Source of the DNA: Pseudomonas oryzihabitans | GTDB lineage: Bacteria; Pseudomonadota; Gammaproteobacteria; Pseudomonadales; Pseudomonadaceae | Assembly (NCBI RefSeq): GCF_006384975.1 | Contig: NZ_CP021645.1 | Coordinates: 620,001 to 684,000, forward strand | Reading direction: 5' to 3' | Length of the DNA stretch: 64,000 nucleotides | Shown here: piece after piece, positions 52,680 to 62,050 of the stretch | Position numbering within the stretch: position 1 is the first letter of the stretch | Layout of the letters: each line of letters starts with the position of its first letter | The notes under the pieces: model-generated | Databases searched by the model: none | The model's input: only the letters and a program-made list of their open reading frames with translations | Told to the model about the DNA's origin: nothing | Translations under genes and position numbers: made by a program

Positions 52680-53133
52680 GTCGAAGGTTAAGAGCTCCTG
52701 CTCGAGTCGTGATGCTCCGGTTCAGGCAGCTTTGAAGACAATGCCCCGCCGGCCACTCCGCCCGTGGGCGTTGAACCTGACGTGGAACCGGTGGAGATGG
52801 CAGCTCGCGAGCGGATTAGGATCGGAGTCAGCTGGCTGCTGATATTGGCTTTCTCGGACATTGTCGCGCGATGCTTCGGTGCTTGAGAGCCCCGGCTGCG
52901 ACATCATCTGAGGCCGCACGACCACGAGATATCGTCTCGGTATGGATCGGGCTTGGTGACTTTTGCTAGATGTAGTGCAGCGTGGTAGCCATCGCTGCCA
53001 CTAGGTTCAGGAGTAGCCAGATATTAATAGATTCCAAAGCACAGCGTAGCTACCTTTTAGAAAAGCCTATTGAAAAAGCCTGGACGTCTTTGAAACTGGT
53101 CCGAGTTGACGTGCTGAAACCTTCGCTCTGAGC
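52680..53133. other. AT-richer intergenic stretch
   Basis: About 450 bp between the Zur box and the end of the FAD oxidoreductase gene. No gene with a start signal is seen; base composition is lower in GC than the core. Confidence 0.4.
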
Positions 53134-54168
53134 TCAATCACCTTCCCATATATCCTTGGCCGCCATTCGTCCCAGGCGAGGTGCCAAGATCACTCCCGGG
53201 TGAGCTACCAAGGCGTAAAGTCCCTGTATACCCGCTAAGAATGTTTGTAGCGGCAAGCCGTTCCGAGTCATAGGGCGATGTCCTATGTTCGCGGAGCAAA
53301 GTGTCGGTTTCGATGATGTAGCGAACATTCGCTTGATTATGCGGGCTGTCTGATCAGCGAGATTTGCAAGTCCCGCTTCACCGGTGTCAGGACAATCCTC
53401 AGCACAGACCAAACGGCCATTTTCACCAGGACGCAGCTCCAGCCCTTCACCGTAAAGCAGATGTCTAGCCAGCCCGGCTTTAGCTGTGAAGCGCATCAGA
53501 ACCGCAGGCCTTGTTATCAGCGGCAGATCGATTCCGACCTGAGCAGCGAGAGGGATAGCCGCAGCGCCATTGGCCAACAGTACGACATCTGCAGCTTGAC
53601 TAAGACCATTACACCTTACCCCTATGGTTCTGCCGTTACGGGTTTCTATAGCTTCTATATTTTGATAGTAGGCAGTCTCAGCACCTGCTTCGCGTGCTGC
53701 GGCCAGTAGCTGCGTTGTTAGCGCAACAGGCTCTACGGCAAAATCATTAGGCGCCCAGGCAGCAATAGACGGAGGATGAGCCAGTCGCGGCTCCAGCTCA
53801 CCGACTTGCCGCGGGCACAGCGATGTCATATCGACCCCCGCCGACCGTTGCTCTTGAATCAACTTCAGAGTCTGCTCTTCGGTATCGAGCCAGACGATGG
53901 CGCCGCGGGCTACCACTGGCAACGAGCCGAGCCCCCGTTCCAGTCGATAAAACTCTGAAATTGCGTCCAAGGTTGAGGCAAAGGGTATAGCGCTGTCCGA
54001 TGGAAAGGCACTGCTTGTACCAACCCAGCCATAGGACCAGCGCGTTGCGCCCCGTGCTGGTTCGGGCTTTTGCTCCAAGACCGTTACCTTGGCTCCTAGA
54101 TGGGTGAGGTGCCAAGCGGCTGAAGCTCCCATGATGCCACCGCCCACTACCAGAACACGCAGTGCCAT
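53134..54168 (-). CDS. FAD-dependent amino acid/amine oxidoreductase (DAO family)
   Basis: 344 aa. The FAD Rossmann motif VVGGGIMGASAAWHLTHLG is at residues 6-24; FAVEPVALTTQLLAAA and NIGHRPMTRNGLPLQTF (the C-terminal FAD/substrate region) are DAO features. Members oxidise glycine, sarcosine or D-amino acids; the substrate is unknown. Codon use is visibly less GC-biased at third positions than in the neighbours, suggesting acquisition by transfer. It is monocistronic with no partner genes. Confidence 0.8.
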   Translation of the reverse strand: MALRVLVVGGGIMGASAAWHLTHLGAKVTVLEQKPEPARGATRWSYGWVGTSSAFPSDSAIPFASTLDAISEFYRLERGLGSLPVVARGAIVWLDTEEQTLKLIQEQRSAGVDMTSLCPRQVGELEPRLAHPPSIAAWAPNDFAVEPVALTTQLLAAAREAGAETAYYQNIEAIETRNGRTIGVRCNGLSQAADVVLLANGAAAIPLAAQVGIDLPLITRPAVLMRFTAKAGLARHLLYGEGLELRPGENGRLVCAEDCPDTGEAGLANLADQTARIIKRMFATSSKPTLCSANIGHRPMTRNGLPLQTFLAGIQGLYALVAHPGVILAPRLGRMAAKDIWEGD

Positions 54169-54226
54169 GTCTAACCCTTCCCTTGGCTATCGATTCCGAT
54201 CTGGAGCGTCACCGATAAAGAGCTAG

Positions 54227-54252
54227 TTAAATTATCTTTTCAGATAATTTAA
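54227..54252. repeat. AT-rich perfect inverted repeat
   Basis: TTAAATTATC-TTTTCA-GATAATTTAA: 10-bp arms, 6-nt loop, in the gap between the FAD oxidoreductase start and the SDR stop. It could be an operator or weak terminator; there is no GC core. Confidence 0.55.
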
Positions 54253-54377
54253 AGACCGTCTCGTCAGACGCCGATTGTTTACGCTGAAGCATTTTTGAAG
54301 TTAAAACAACGGATGCGACCGCTGCACTCTGGTGCTTTGGGCCCTGGTTAACTAGTTTTGGGGCGCAAGAGTGTCTT

Positions 54378-55112
54378 TCAGACGTGCTGGCCACCGTTGA
54401 TATGGATTTCGGCGCCATTGATGTAGCAGGAGCGCTCGCTGCAGAGGAAGTAGATGGTCTCGGCGACTTCGTCGGGGGTGCCCAGGCGCTTGAGCGGGAC
54501 CTCGGCCTCCACCAGGCCGTCGGTGCCGGGCGAGAGGATGGAGGTGGCGATCTCGCCCGGTGCGATGGCATTGGCGCGCACGCCACGTGGGCCGAATTCG
54601 TGGGCCAGTTCGCGGGTGAGGGCGGCCAGGCCGGCCTTGGACGCGGCATAGGCCACCCCGGCGAAGGGATGGACACGCGAGCCGGCGATGGAGGTGACGT
54701 TGACGATGCTGCCTTTGGCCGCTTCCAGTTCCGGCAGCAGCGCGCGGGCGAGCAGGGCGGTGGAGACCAGGTTGACGTTGAGCACGTGGGTCCAGGTCTC
54801 GGCATCTGAGGCAGCTACCCCGAGGCGGCTGCCATCCGGTCCCTTGGGCGAGATGCCGGCGTTGTTGACCAAGGCGTCCAGCTTGCCGCTGGGCAGGCGT
54901 TCGCGGACAGTGGCCACCAGGCGGTCGATCTGGCTGAGGTCTGCCAGGTCGGCCTGGATGTGGGCATCGCGTGCCTCGGGCCAGGCGCACTCTTCGGAGA
55001 AGGGTTGGCGGGAAACGGTGAGCAGACGCCAGCCCAGGTTGCGGAACAGCTTGACCGTGGCATGGCCGATACCGCGGCTGGCGCCGGTGAGTAGCATGGT
55101 GCGTTGGGGCAT
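54378..55112 (-). CDS. Short-chain dehydrogenase/reductase (divergent from the indole-type operon)
   Basis: 244 aa from the ATG at 55112 (MPQRTMLLTGASRGIGHATV), which has GGAG 6-9 nt upstream; a TTG at 55127 would add five residues. TGASRGIG binds the cofactor, NNAG, the catalytic Ser in VTSIAGS and YAASK are all present, so it should be an active NAD(P)H enzyme. The C-terminal INGAEIHINGGQ is classical SDR. Substrate unknown. It shares a 299-bp divergent promoter region with the dienelactone-hydrolase-type gene. Confidence 0.85.
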   Translation of the reverse strand: MPQRTMLLTGASRGIGHATVKLFRNLGWRLLTVSRQPFSEECAWPEARDAHIQADLADLSQIDRLVATVRERLPSGKLDALVNNAGISPKGPDGSRLGVAASDAETWTHVLNVNLVSTALLARALLPELEAAKGSIVNVTSIAGSRVHPFAGVAYAASKAGLAALTRELAHEFGPRGVRANAIAPGEIATSILSPGTDGLVEAEVPLKRLGTPDEVAETIYFLCSERSCYINGAEIHINGGQHV

Positions 55113-55411
55113 GAAGGACTCCGGCAAGGGCAGCGGTCGCGGATGACCGCCGGCGAGACAGGCTCTCGGCTACGGTTGTCGCTTTTCACTATGCCCAAGC
55201 CCGGATAGCGGGGCAATCGCGCCGGGCCCGACCGTGAGTGGGTGTCGGCGAGTGCGAGGGATGAGGTCGGTCATCTACGCCGGCCGGCAACTGGCAGGGG
55301 CCCCGGAGAATTAGCTGCGCCGAGGGGATGGTCGCGGCAGTCTGCGGACAGCCTGTGAACCACCACGCGCCGAAGATGATTCCAGACCTGAGCAACCTGG
55401 AGTCTCTTGCG
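55113..55411. other. Divergent promoter region of the SDR and indole-type operon
   Basis: About 300 bp, GC-rich. A TTGTCG ... CACTAT pair around 55175-55192 is a possible rightward promoter, not certain. No regulator gene is in the region; no clear operator palindrome was found. Confidence 0.35.
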
Positions 55412-56659
55412 ATGAGCGGATCCTATATCCATGTGCCGACGCCCTCCGGCGCCTTCGATGCCTACTTCGTGCCTTCCATCGACGGTCGTGGTCCGGGCAT
55501 CGTGTTGTGCCAGGAGATCTTCGGCGTCAACGCCGCCATGCGGGCCGTCGCCGATCACCTGGCCGAAGAGGGCTACAGCGTGCTGGTGCCCGATCTCTAC
55601 TGGCGCCAGGCGCCGCGCATCGAACTGGGCTACACCCCGGAGGATTTCGAAAAGGCCTACGGCCACTACCAGGCCTTCGACGAGCACCTGGGGGTGGTGG
55701 ACATCGGTGCCGCCCTCGACCATTTGCGTACCCTGCCCGAAGTAAGCGACGCCGGGCTCGGCGTGGTGGGCTACTGCCTGGGCGGCAAGCTGGCCTACCT
55801 GGCCGCCTGCCGCTTGCGCCAGGTGGCTTGCGCCGTCGGCTACTACGGGGTCGGTATCGAAAATGCGTTGCCGGAACTGGAAGGCCTGAGCGGGCGCCTG
55901 GTGCTGCATTTCGCCGAGGCCGACCAATTCTGTCCGGCGCCGGCGCGGGAAGCCATCCTGGCGGCCCTGGCCGAACGGCCGGGTACCGAGGGTTACGTTT
56001 ACCCCGGCGTCGACCATGCCTTCGCCCGGCCCGCCGGCCATCACTACGACAAGCCCGCCGCGCTGCTGGCCCATGAGCGCACCATCGCCGCGCTGCGCCG
56101 CACCATCGGCCCCGACTACAACCTGTCGGCGCTGTGGGAAGAGCACATCCGCCACGAATTCGATACCCGCGACGTGCCGGCAACCATGGCCACCATGGTG
56201 CCCGAGCCCTACGTCAACCATATCCCGACCATGACCGGCGGGGTCGGCTATCGCGAGCTGGCGCGCTTCTATCGCTACCACTTCGTGCACGGCAATCCCA
56301 AGGACATGAAGCTCACGCCGATCTCGCGCACCGTGGGTGCCTCGCAGATCGTCGACGAATTCGTCATGAGCTTCACCCACGACGAGGCCATCGACTGGAT
56401 GCTGCCGGGCGTGGCACCCACCGGTCGCTATGTCGAGATCCCCATGCTGGGGGTGGTGAAGTTCCGCGGGCCCAAGCTCTACCACGAGCACATCTATTGG
56501 GATCAGGCCAGCGTGCTGGTGCAGATCGGCCTGCTCGACCCCGAGGGCCTGCCGGTGGCGGGCGCCGAGACCGCGCACAAGCTGCTCGACGAGACGCTGC
56601 CATCCAACACCCTGATGCCGAGCTGGGCTTCCAGCGCCGGCAAGTCCATCGAGGAGTGA
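55412..56659 (+). CDS. Dienelactone-hydrolase / NTF2 (SnoaL)-like fusion protein, IifA-like candidate
   Basis: 415 aa. Residues 1-240 are dienelactone hydrolase: Cys122 in GYCLGGKLAYL, Asp171 in HFAEADQFCP and His202 in GVDHAFARP form the triad at nearly the textbook numbers, and Glu36 sits in CQEIFGVNAAM. About 285-400 is an NTF2/SnoaL-type fold (YRELARFYRYHFVHGNPKDM, DEFVMSFTHDEAIDWMLPG). It is the first gene of an operon that goes on with an SDR, a StyA-like monooxygenase and a flavin reductase. In iif clusters the equivalent protein turns 3-hydroxyindolin-2-one into anthranilate; my memory of its domain structure is not firm. GGAG precedes the ATG. Confidence 0.72.
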   Translation: MSGSYIHVPTPSGAFDAYFVPSIDGRGPGIVLCQEIFGVNAAMRAVADHLAEEGYSVLVPDLYWRQAPRIELGYTPEDFEKAYGHYQAFDEHLGVVDIGAALDHLRTLPEVSDAGLGVVGYCLGGKLAYLAACRLRQVACAVGYYGVGIENALPELEGLSGRLVLHFAEADQFCPAPAREAILAALAERPGTEGYVYPGVDHAFARPAGHHYDKPAALLAHERTIAALRRTIGPDYNLSALWEEHIRHEFDTRDVPATMATMVPEPYVNHIPTMTGGVGYRELARFYRYHFVHGNPKDMKLTPISRTVGASQIVDEFVMSFTHDEAIDWMLPGVAPTGRYVEIPMLGVVKFRGPKLYHEHIYWDQASVLVQIGLLDPEGLPVAGAETAHKLLDETLPSNTLMPSWASSAGKSIEE

Positions 56660-56663
56660 GGCC

Positions 56664-57458
56664 ATGAGTCTGCATTCCCTCGACGGCAAGACGGTGGTCA
56701 TCAGCGGCAGCGCCACCCTGATCGGCCAGGCGGTGGCCGAGACACTGGTCGCGGCAGGCGCCCGGGTGGCTCTGCTGGACATCGACCCGAATGGCGCGGC
56801 CGGTGCCGAGGTGCTGGGCGAAGCGGCCTTTTTCCAGACCGTGGACCTGACCGATGACGCCGCCCTGGCGCTCGCGGTAGCCGCCATCCGCGAACGCTTC
56901 GGCGCGGTGGCTGGCCTGGTCAACCTGGCCTGCACCTATCTCGACGATGGTCTGGCTTCGCCGCGCGCTGATTGGCTCAAGGCGCTGGACGTGAACCTGG
57001 TGTCGGCGGTGATGCTGGCCAAGGCGCTGCACGCGGATCTCAAGGCACGGCGCGGGTCTGTGGTCAATTTCACCTCCATCTCCGCCGACTGCGCCCAGAC
57101 CGGTCGCTGGCTCTATCCGGTGTCCAAGGCGGCGCTCAAGCAACTCACCCGCAGCATGGCGCTGGACCTGGCGGCGGACGGTATCCGCGTCAACTCGGTA
57201 TCGCCGGGCTGGACCTGGTCGCGGGTGATCGCCGAGGTCAGCGGCGGGGATCGCGCCCACGCCGATCGGGTCGCCGCCGACTTCCACCTGCTCGGCCGCC
57301 TCGGCAAGCCGGCCGAGGTGGCCCAGGTCGTGGCCTTCCTCTTGTCGCCAGCGGCGAGTTTCGTCACCGGCGCCGACTATGCCGTGGACGGCGGTTATTC
57401 GGTCATGGGACCGGAGCGCAACCAGCCGGCCATTCCGCGCCTCGCCGAACGGGAGTAA
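56664..57458 (+). CDS. iifB: Short-chain dehydrogenase, IifB-like (indole dihydrodiol dehydrogenase candidate)
   Basis: 264 aa. The start region VVISGSATLIGQAVAETL has a variant glycine motif (GSATLIG in place of GxxxGxG). The catalytic set is present as Ser in FTSISADCAQ, Tyr-Lys in LYPVSKAAL, and NSVSPGWTWSRVI follows. VNLACTYLDDG replaces NNAG. These departures fit a specialised branch. In iif clusters the SDR oxidises indole-2,3-dihydrodiol to 3-hydroxyindolin-2-one. Assignment rests on context. GAGGAGTGAGGCC around the previous stop supplies its ribosome site. Confidence 0.7.
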   Translation: MSLHSLDGKTVVISGSATLIGQAVAETLVAAGARVALLDIDPNGAAGAEVLGEAAFFQTVDLTDDAALALAVAAIRERFGAVAGLVNLACTYLDDGLASPRADWLKALDVNLVSAVMLAKALHADLKARRGSVVNFTSISADCAQTGRWLYPVSKAALKQLTRSMALDLAADGIRVNSVSPGWTWSRVIAEVSGGDRAHADRVAADFHLLGRLGKPAEVAQVVAFLLSPAASFVTGADYAVDGGYSVMGPERNQPAIPRLAERE

Positions 57459-57534
57459 TGCCATGCAGAACCCCTTCTGGCGCCTGTTCAACGGCTTCAC
57501 CCCCACCCGCAACTCGACTCCCCGGAGAACCTCC

Positions 57535-58773
57535 ATGCGTCGTATCGCCATCGTCGGGGCCGGCCAGGCCGGCCTGCAACTGGGCCTGGGCCTGCTCGCC
57601 CAGGGTTATCACGTCACCCTCACCACCAACCGCACCGGCGAGCAGGTGCGCGCCGGCAAGGTGATGTCCAGCCAGTGCATGTTCAATACCTCGTTGCAGA
57701 CCGAGCGCGACCTGGGGCTGAACTTCTGGGAAGACCAGTGCCCCGCAGTGGAGGGCATCGGCCTGGCCGTCCCCGATCCGGTGCACCTGGACCGTCCCGC
57801 CTTCCAGTGGAGCGCCCGCCTGGAGCGCTATGCCCAGGCGGTGGACCAGCGCCTGAAGATGCCGGCCTGGATGGACGAATTCGAGCGCCGCGGGGGTGAG
57901 CTGATCATCCAGGACGTCGGCCTGGCCGAGCTGGAAACCCTGAGTGCCAGCCACGACCTGACCCTGCTGGCTGCCGGCAAGGGCGAGGTGGTCAACCTGT
58001 TCGCCCGGGATACCGAGCGCACCGTCTTCCAGCAGCCGCAACGCGCCCTGGCGCTGACCTACGTGAAGGGCATGACGCCCATGTCGCCCTATTCGCGGGT
58101 GGCCTTCAACCTCGTCCCCGGCGTGGGCGAGTACTTCGTCTTCCCGGCCCTGACCCTGAGCGGACCCTGCGAGATCATGGTCTTCGAAGGTATCCCCGGC
58201 GGACCCATGGACTGCTGGCAGGACGTCACCTCGCCGGAACAGCACCTGGAGCGCAGCCTGGAGATCGTCCGCCGCTTCGCGCCCTGGGAGGCCGAGCGCT
58301 GCCAGAATCTGGAGCTGACCGACGCCGGTGGCGTGCTGGCCGGACGCTTCACCCCCATGGTGCGCAAGCCGGTGCTGCGCCTGCCCTCGGGCCGGCCGGT
58401 GTTCGGCATGGCCGACGCCCTAGTGGTCAACGATCCCATCACCGGCCAGGGCTCCAACAATGCCGCCAAGTGCAGCAAGGTCTACCTGGAGGCCATTCTC
58501 GCCCAGGGCGACGCCGCCTTCACCCCTGACTGGATGCACCAGACCTTCGAGCGCTACTGGGACTACGCCGGCGAGGTGGTGAAGTGGACCAACAGCCTGC
58601 TGACCCCGCCACCACCGCACATCCTCGACCTGCTCGGCGCCGCCAGCCAGTCCCAGGCCATCGCTTCGAACATCGTCAACGCCTTCGACGATCCCCGGCG
58701 GTTCGCGCCCTGGTGGTTCGAGGCGGATGCCTGCCAGAGCTTCATCCGTGAACACCTGAGCCAGGCCGCCTGA
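57535..58773 (+). CDS. iifC: StyA-like FAD-dependent monooxygenase, IifC-like (indole oxygenase candidate)
   Basis: 412 aa, group E flavoprotein monooxygenase. RRIAIVGAGQAGLQLGLGLL binds FAD, and the mid region DLTLLAAGKGEVVNLFARD and GQGSNNAAKCSKVYLEAIL match styrene monooxygenase StyA. It takes FADH2 from a separate reductase, here the next gene. In iif/ind clusters this enzyme oxidises indole. Two starts are possible: ATG at 57535 (CGGAG upstream, StyA-like N-terminus) or ATG at 57463 (GGGAG upstream, 24 extra residues MQNPFWRLFNGFTPTR...). The former is preferred. Confidence 0.75.
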   Translation: MRRIAIVGAGQAGLQLGLGLLAQGYHVTLTTNRTGEQVRAGKVMSSQCMFNTSLQTERDLGLNFWEDQCPAVEGIGLAVPDPVHLDRPAFQWSARLERYAQAVDQRLKMPAWMDEFERRGGELIIQDVGLAELETLSASHDLTLLAAGKGEVVNLFARDTERTVFQQPQRALALTYVKGMTPMSPYSRVAFNLVPGVGEYFVFPALTLSGPCEIMVFEGIPGGPMDCWQDVTSPEQHLERSLEIVRRFAPWEAERCQNLELTDAGGVLAGRFTPMVRKPVLRLPSGRPVFGMADALVVNDPITGQGSNNAAKCSKVYLEAILAQGDAAFTPDWMHQTFERYWDYAGEVVKWTNSLLTPPPPHILDLLGAASQSQAIASNIVNAFDDPRRFAPWWFEADACQSFIREHLSQAA

Positions 58774-58783
58774 GGAACTGACC

Positions 58784-59311
58784 ATGACCATGGACACACT
58801 CGAACTCATCGCCGCCGACCCCACCAATCCGCGTGCCTTGCGCAACCTGCTGGGGCAATTCGCCACCGGCGTCACCGTGATCACCACCCGCGGTCGCGAT
58901 GGCCGCAAGGTGGGCATGACGGCTAACTCCTTCTCCTCGGTGTCCCTGGAGCCGCCGTTGGTGCTCTGGAGCCTGGCGCGCCAGGCGCCGAGCCTGCCGG
59001 ACTTTCTCGCCGCCAGCCACTTCGCCATCCACGTGCTGGGCAGCGACCAGCACCAGCTATCCGGTCACTTCGCCCGGCCGGCGGAGGACAAGTTCGCCGG
59101 CATCGCCCACGTCGAGGGCACCGCCGGGGTACCCCTGCTGGAGGAGGCGGTTGCCACCCTGATCTGCCGCAACCACGTCCAGTACGAGGGCGGCGACCAC
59201 CTGATCTTCCTTGGCGAGATCGAGCACTACCGACACAGCGGCGGAGAACCGCTGGTCTTCCACGCTGGCCAGTACCGGGTTGCCAGCGCGCATCCGGCGC
59301 TGAGCGCCTGA
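58784..59311 (+). CDS. iifD: Flavin reductase, StyB/HpaC family, IifD-like
   Basis: 175 aa. LLGQFATGVTVITTRGRDGR and MTANSFSSVSLEPPLVLWSL are the flavin-binding blocks, and GDHLIFLGEIEHY the C-terminal one. It reduces FAD or FMN with NAD(P)H and supplies the upstream monooxygenase; adjacency and 10-bp spacing make it the partner. Start MTM may be 58784 or 58790. Confidence 0.82.
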   Translation: MTMDTLELIAADPTNPRALRNLLGQFATGVTVITTRGRDGRKVGMTANSFSSVSLEPPLVLWSLARQAPSLPDFLAASHFAIHVLGSDQHQLSGHFARPAEDKFAGIAHVEGTAGVPLLEEAVATLICRNHVQYEGGDHLIFLGEIEHYRHSGGEPLVFHAGQYRVASAHPALSA

Positions 59312-59408
59312 GCCTCGGCAGCGCCCGTCGATGCCACTCGATCGGCGGGCGCTGCCCTTTCGAATCTGCCTTTCGCGAGCACGAACAGCCGTATTCAAGG
59401 AGCCTTGC

Positions 59409-60341
59409 ATGACCCGGATTCGCTATCTTTCCCTCGCCGGCGCCCTGGTCGCCGGGACCGCCCAGGCCTATGACCTGCCGGTGGTCAACCTCGGCCTCAC
59501 CAGCTTTCTCGACGGCGGTCTGCCTGCGGGCAACGGCTGGTACCTGCAGCAGTATTTCCAGAACTACAGCAGCCATCGGCTGACCGATCAAAACGGAGAT
59601 AAGCTGGGGCTGCCGAAGACCAAGCTGGACTACCAGGTATCGGTGACCCAGCTCAGCTACGTATCGGACCTGCGCCTGGGCAACGGCAACCTGGGTCTGA
59701 ACATGTTGCTGCCGGTGGTGACGCGGATGAAGGTCGACGACGGCCTGAACAACGCGGCGCTCAAGGACCAGGGTGGCGTGGGCGATCTGCTGATAGGGCC
59801 CTTCATCCAGTTCGATCCGGTGATGGGCGCCAATGGCCCGCGGTTCGTCCAGCGGGTGGAATTCCAGATCAACGTGCCCACCGGCGAGTACGACCGCGAC
59901 AAGGACATCAACCCCGGCAACCATGCCTGGTCGCTGGACCCCTATTGGGCCGCCACCTACTGGTTCACCCCGAACTGGACCGTCTCGGTGCGTGCCCACT
60001 ACCTCTACAACTTCAAGAACGACAAGCCGAGCTATGCCTTCGGCGACGTCTCCGACATCCAGGCCGGCCAGGCGCTGCACGCCAACTTCGCCACCGAATA
60101 CGCCGTCACCCCGCAACTGCGCCTGGGCATCAACGGCTATTGGCTCAAGCAGATCACCGACACCCAGGTCGATGACCACGACGTCTCCGGGCGCCGCGAG
60201 AAGGTCTGGGCCATCGGCCCCGGCGCCATGTACAGCTTCTCCAAGGATGACCACCTGGTGGCCAACGCCTATTTCGAGCAGGACGCCGAGAACCGTCCGG
60301 AGGGCAGTCGGGTGCAGGTGCGCTACGTCCATCACTTCTGA
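59409..60341 (+). CDS. Outer-membrane Phenol_MetA_deg/SphA-like beta-barrel protein
   Basis: 310 aa. Signal peptide about 1-20 (MTRIRYLSLAGALVAGTAQA). Predicted amphipathic strands run throughout (QLSYVSDLRLGNGNLGLNML ... YWAATYWFTPNWTVSVRAHY) and the chain ends RVQVRYVHHF with terminal Phe. The family is found in aromatic-compound operons and is thought to take up hydrophobic substrates. It lies 97 bp after iifD with AAGGAG before its ATG, and is followed by a terminator, so it ends the operon. Confidence 0.78.
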   Translation: MTRIRYLSLAGALVAGTAQAYDLPVVNLGLTSFLDGGLPAGNGWYLQQYFQNYSSHRLTDQNGDKLGLPKTKLDYQVSVTQLSYVSDLRLGNGNLGLNMLLPVVTRMKVDDGLNNAALKDQGGVGDLLIGPFIQFDPVMGANGPRFVQRVEFQINVPTGEYDRDKDINPGNHAWSLDPYWAATYWFTPNWTVSVRAHYLYNFKNDKPSYAFGDVSDIQAGQALHANFATEYAVTPQLRLGINGYWLKQITDTQVDDHDVSGRREKVWAIGPGAMYSFSKDDHLVANAYFEQDAENRPEGSRVQVRYVHHF

Positions 60342-60373
60342 CCGGACGGAGTTCAGCTCCCTTCGTCCTTTTC

Positions 60374-60404
60374 AAGCCTGCCGGGATGGCAGGCTTCTTT
60401 TTTT
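60374..60404 (+). terminator. Intrinsic terminator of the indole-type operon
   Basis: AAGCCTGCC-GGGAT-GGCAGGCTT: 9-bp perfect stem (60374-60382 with 60388-60396) followed by C and T7. It ends the 55.4-60.3 kb operon 33 bp after the outer-membrane gene. Confidence 0.9.
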
Positions 60405-60482
60405 GCTCCGTCCCGGCTGGCGGCGGCGATTGCAACGGCTGCTGGCGGGATACCCGAGTCATTGCCGTTTTGCGAGGTCGCC

Positions 60483-61994
60483 ATGTCCAACGACGCTCTG
60501 ATCTGCCGTACCGATCGCCAGGGGCTCATCACCTTCTGCACACCGGCTTTCGCCGAGGCCCACGGCTATACCGCCGAGACCTTGCTGCAACGACCCATTG
60601 CCTGCCTGCGCCATGACGAGGTGCCGGCTGAACTGTTCGCTCGGCTCTGGCAGAGCCTGGAGCGGGGTGCGCCCTGGTGCGGGCCCCTGTGCAATCGTCG
60701 CGCGGACGGTGAAGCGCTGTGGCTGGAGGTCTACATCAAGCCGGTCTACGACGCCCAGGGCCTGAGCGGCTACGGCGCGCTCTATCGTCCTTTGGTGGAC
60801 GCCGAACGGGAGCGGGTACGTCGTGGTTATCGCCGCGTTGCCCGCGGCGGTCGGCCCGCGGGTGGCTTACCGAGTTGGGGGGCGCTCTGGCCGGCGCTAC
60901 CCGTCGTGGGGTTGGCATTTCTAGGTAGCCTGCTGTTGGACGACCCGTTGTTACGCAGCGGCTGCTGCGCCGGGCTGACCCTCACGGCGGCAGTCTTACC
61001 CTGGGCGTGGCAACAGCGGCGACTCGCCGCGGTGCTGACGAGTTGGCCGAAGGTCTGCAGCGATCCCTGGCTGGCCGGCTTCCGCCCCGAACGGGGTATG
61101 GCGGCGCGCCTGGCCCTGGCCCTGCACAGCGAAGAGCGCCGGCTGCAAACGGCGCTGGCACGCATTGGCGGAGCGGGGCGGCAGGTGCGGACGCGCGCCG
61201 AGGAGGTCGGCGGCCTGATCCGTCACGAGCGGCAGCGGCTGGATAGCCAGCGCGAAGTGGATGACCAGACCGCCACCGCGGTCCACGAACTGGCCGCCAC
61301 CATCCAGGAGGTGACGCGCAATGTCCTGGCCGCAAGCCAGGCCACCACCGCGGCTAGCGCGCAGGCCGACCGGGGGCGTGAGCATGGCGAGGCGTCACAG
61401 CGGGCGATCGCTACCTTGCACGAGACGGTTACGGCCAGTGCTGTGGCTGCCGGTGAAGTCGGGGCGGCGGTCGCGAGCATTGATGACTTCACCCACCTGA
61501 TTGACGGTTTGGCGGCCCAGACCAACCTGCTGGCGCTCAATGCCGCCATCGAAGCGGCGCGGGCCGGCGAGGCGGGACGGGGTTTCGGCGTGGTGGCCGA
61601 GGAGGTACGCAATCTGGCCGCGCGCAGCCAGGATGCCACCGCGGCCATTCGGCCGCTGCTGGAGCGGCTGCGCCAGGCCAATCAGGTCAATCGCGATCAG
61701 GCCGAGCGCTGTCGGACGTTGGCTGAAAACACCGGCGAGCAGATCGCCCAGACTTCGCAGCGGTTGGTGGACGTGGACGTCTCGCTCAAGCACATCGATG
61801 ACCTCAGCCGGCAGGTCGCCGCCGCCATGCTGGAGCAGGAGCAAGTCATTGCGGTACTCGACGAGCAACTCCAGGCGACCGCGGTGGCCACGGCGAGCAG
61901 CGCCGAACGTATCCAGGCGGTCGAACGTTTGGGCCTGGAGCTGGGGCGGCAGGCCGAGTCCCTGCATTTGTTGGCGGTGCATTTCGATCGCTGA
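60483..61994 (+). CDS. Aer-like PAS/methyl-accepting chemotaxis receptor in the catabolic locus
   Basis: 503 aa from the ATG at 60483, which has GAGG 6 nt upstream. The PAS domain spans about 1-110 ([21 protein letters not shown]). Two hydrophobic segments follow at about 138-175, then the MCP signalling domain, tip [21 protein letters not shown]. There is no periplasmic ligand domain, so it should read an internal redox or metabolic state. It follows the indole-type operon's terminator and faces antC. A role in taxis to the locus's substrates is an inference. Confidence 0.82.
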   Translation: MSNDALICRTDRQGLITFCTPAFAEAHGYTAETLLQRPIACLRHDEVPAELFARLWQSLERGAPWCGPLCNRRADGEALWLEVYIKPVYDAQGLSGYGALYRPLVDAERERVRRGYRRVARGGRPAGGLPSWGALWPALPVVGLAFLGSLLLDDPLLRSGCCAGLTLTAAVLPWAWQQRRLAAVLTSWPKVCSDPWLAGFRPERGMAARLALALHSEERRLQTALARIGGAGRQVRTRAEEVGGLIRHERQRLDSQREVDDQTATAVHELAATIQEVTRNVLAASQATTAASAQADRGREHGEASQRAIATLHETVTASAVAAGEVGAAVASIDDFTHLIDGLAAQTNLLALNAAIEAARAGEAGRGFGVVAEEVRNLAARSQDATAAIRPLLERLRQANQVNRDQAERCRTLAENTGEQIAQTSQRLVDVDVSLKHIDDLSRQVAAAMLEQEQVIAVLDEQLQATAVATASSAERIQAVERLGLELGRQAESLHLLAVHFDR

Positions 61995-62050
61995 CCGGAA
62001 ACGACCGAGCCCGGCAGGGTGGCTACCGGGCTCAGGTTGAAACGGCGGAA

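Noticed and set aside
62008..62034. GAGCCCGG ... CCGGGCTC hairpin between the chemoreceptor and antC
   Set aside because: 8-bp stem with an 11-nt loop and no T-run; it may act as a weak terminator but support is poor.
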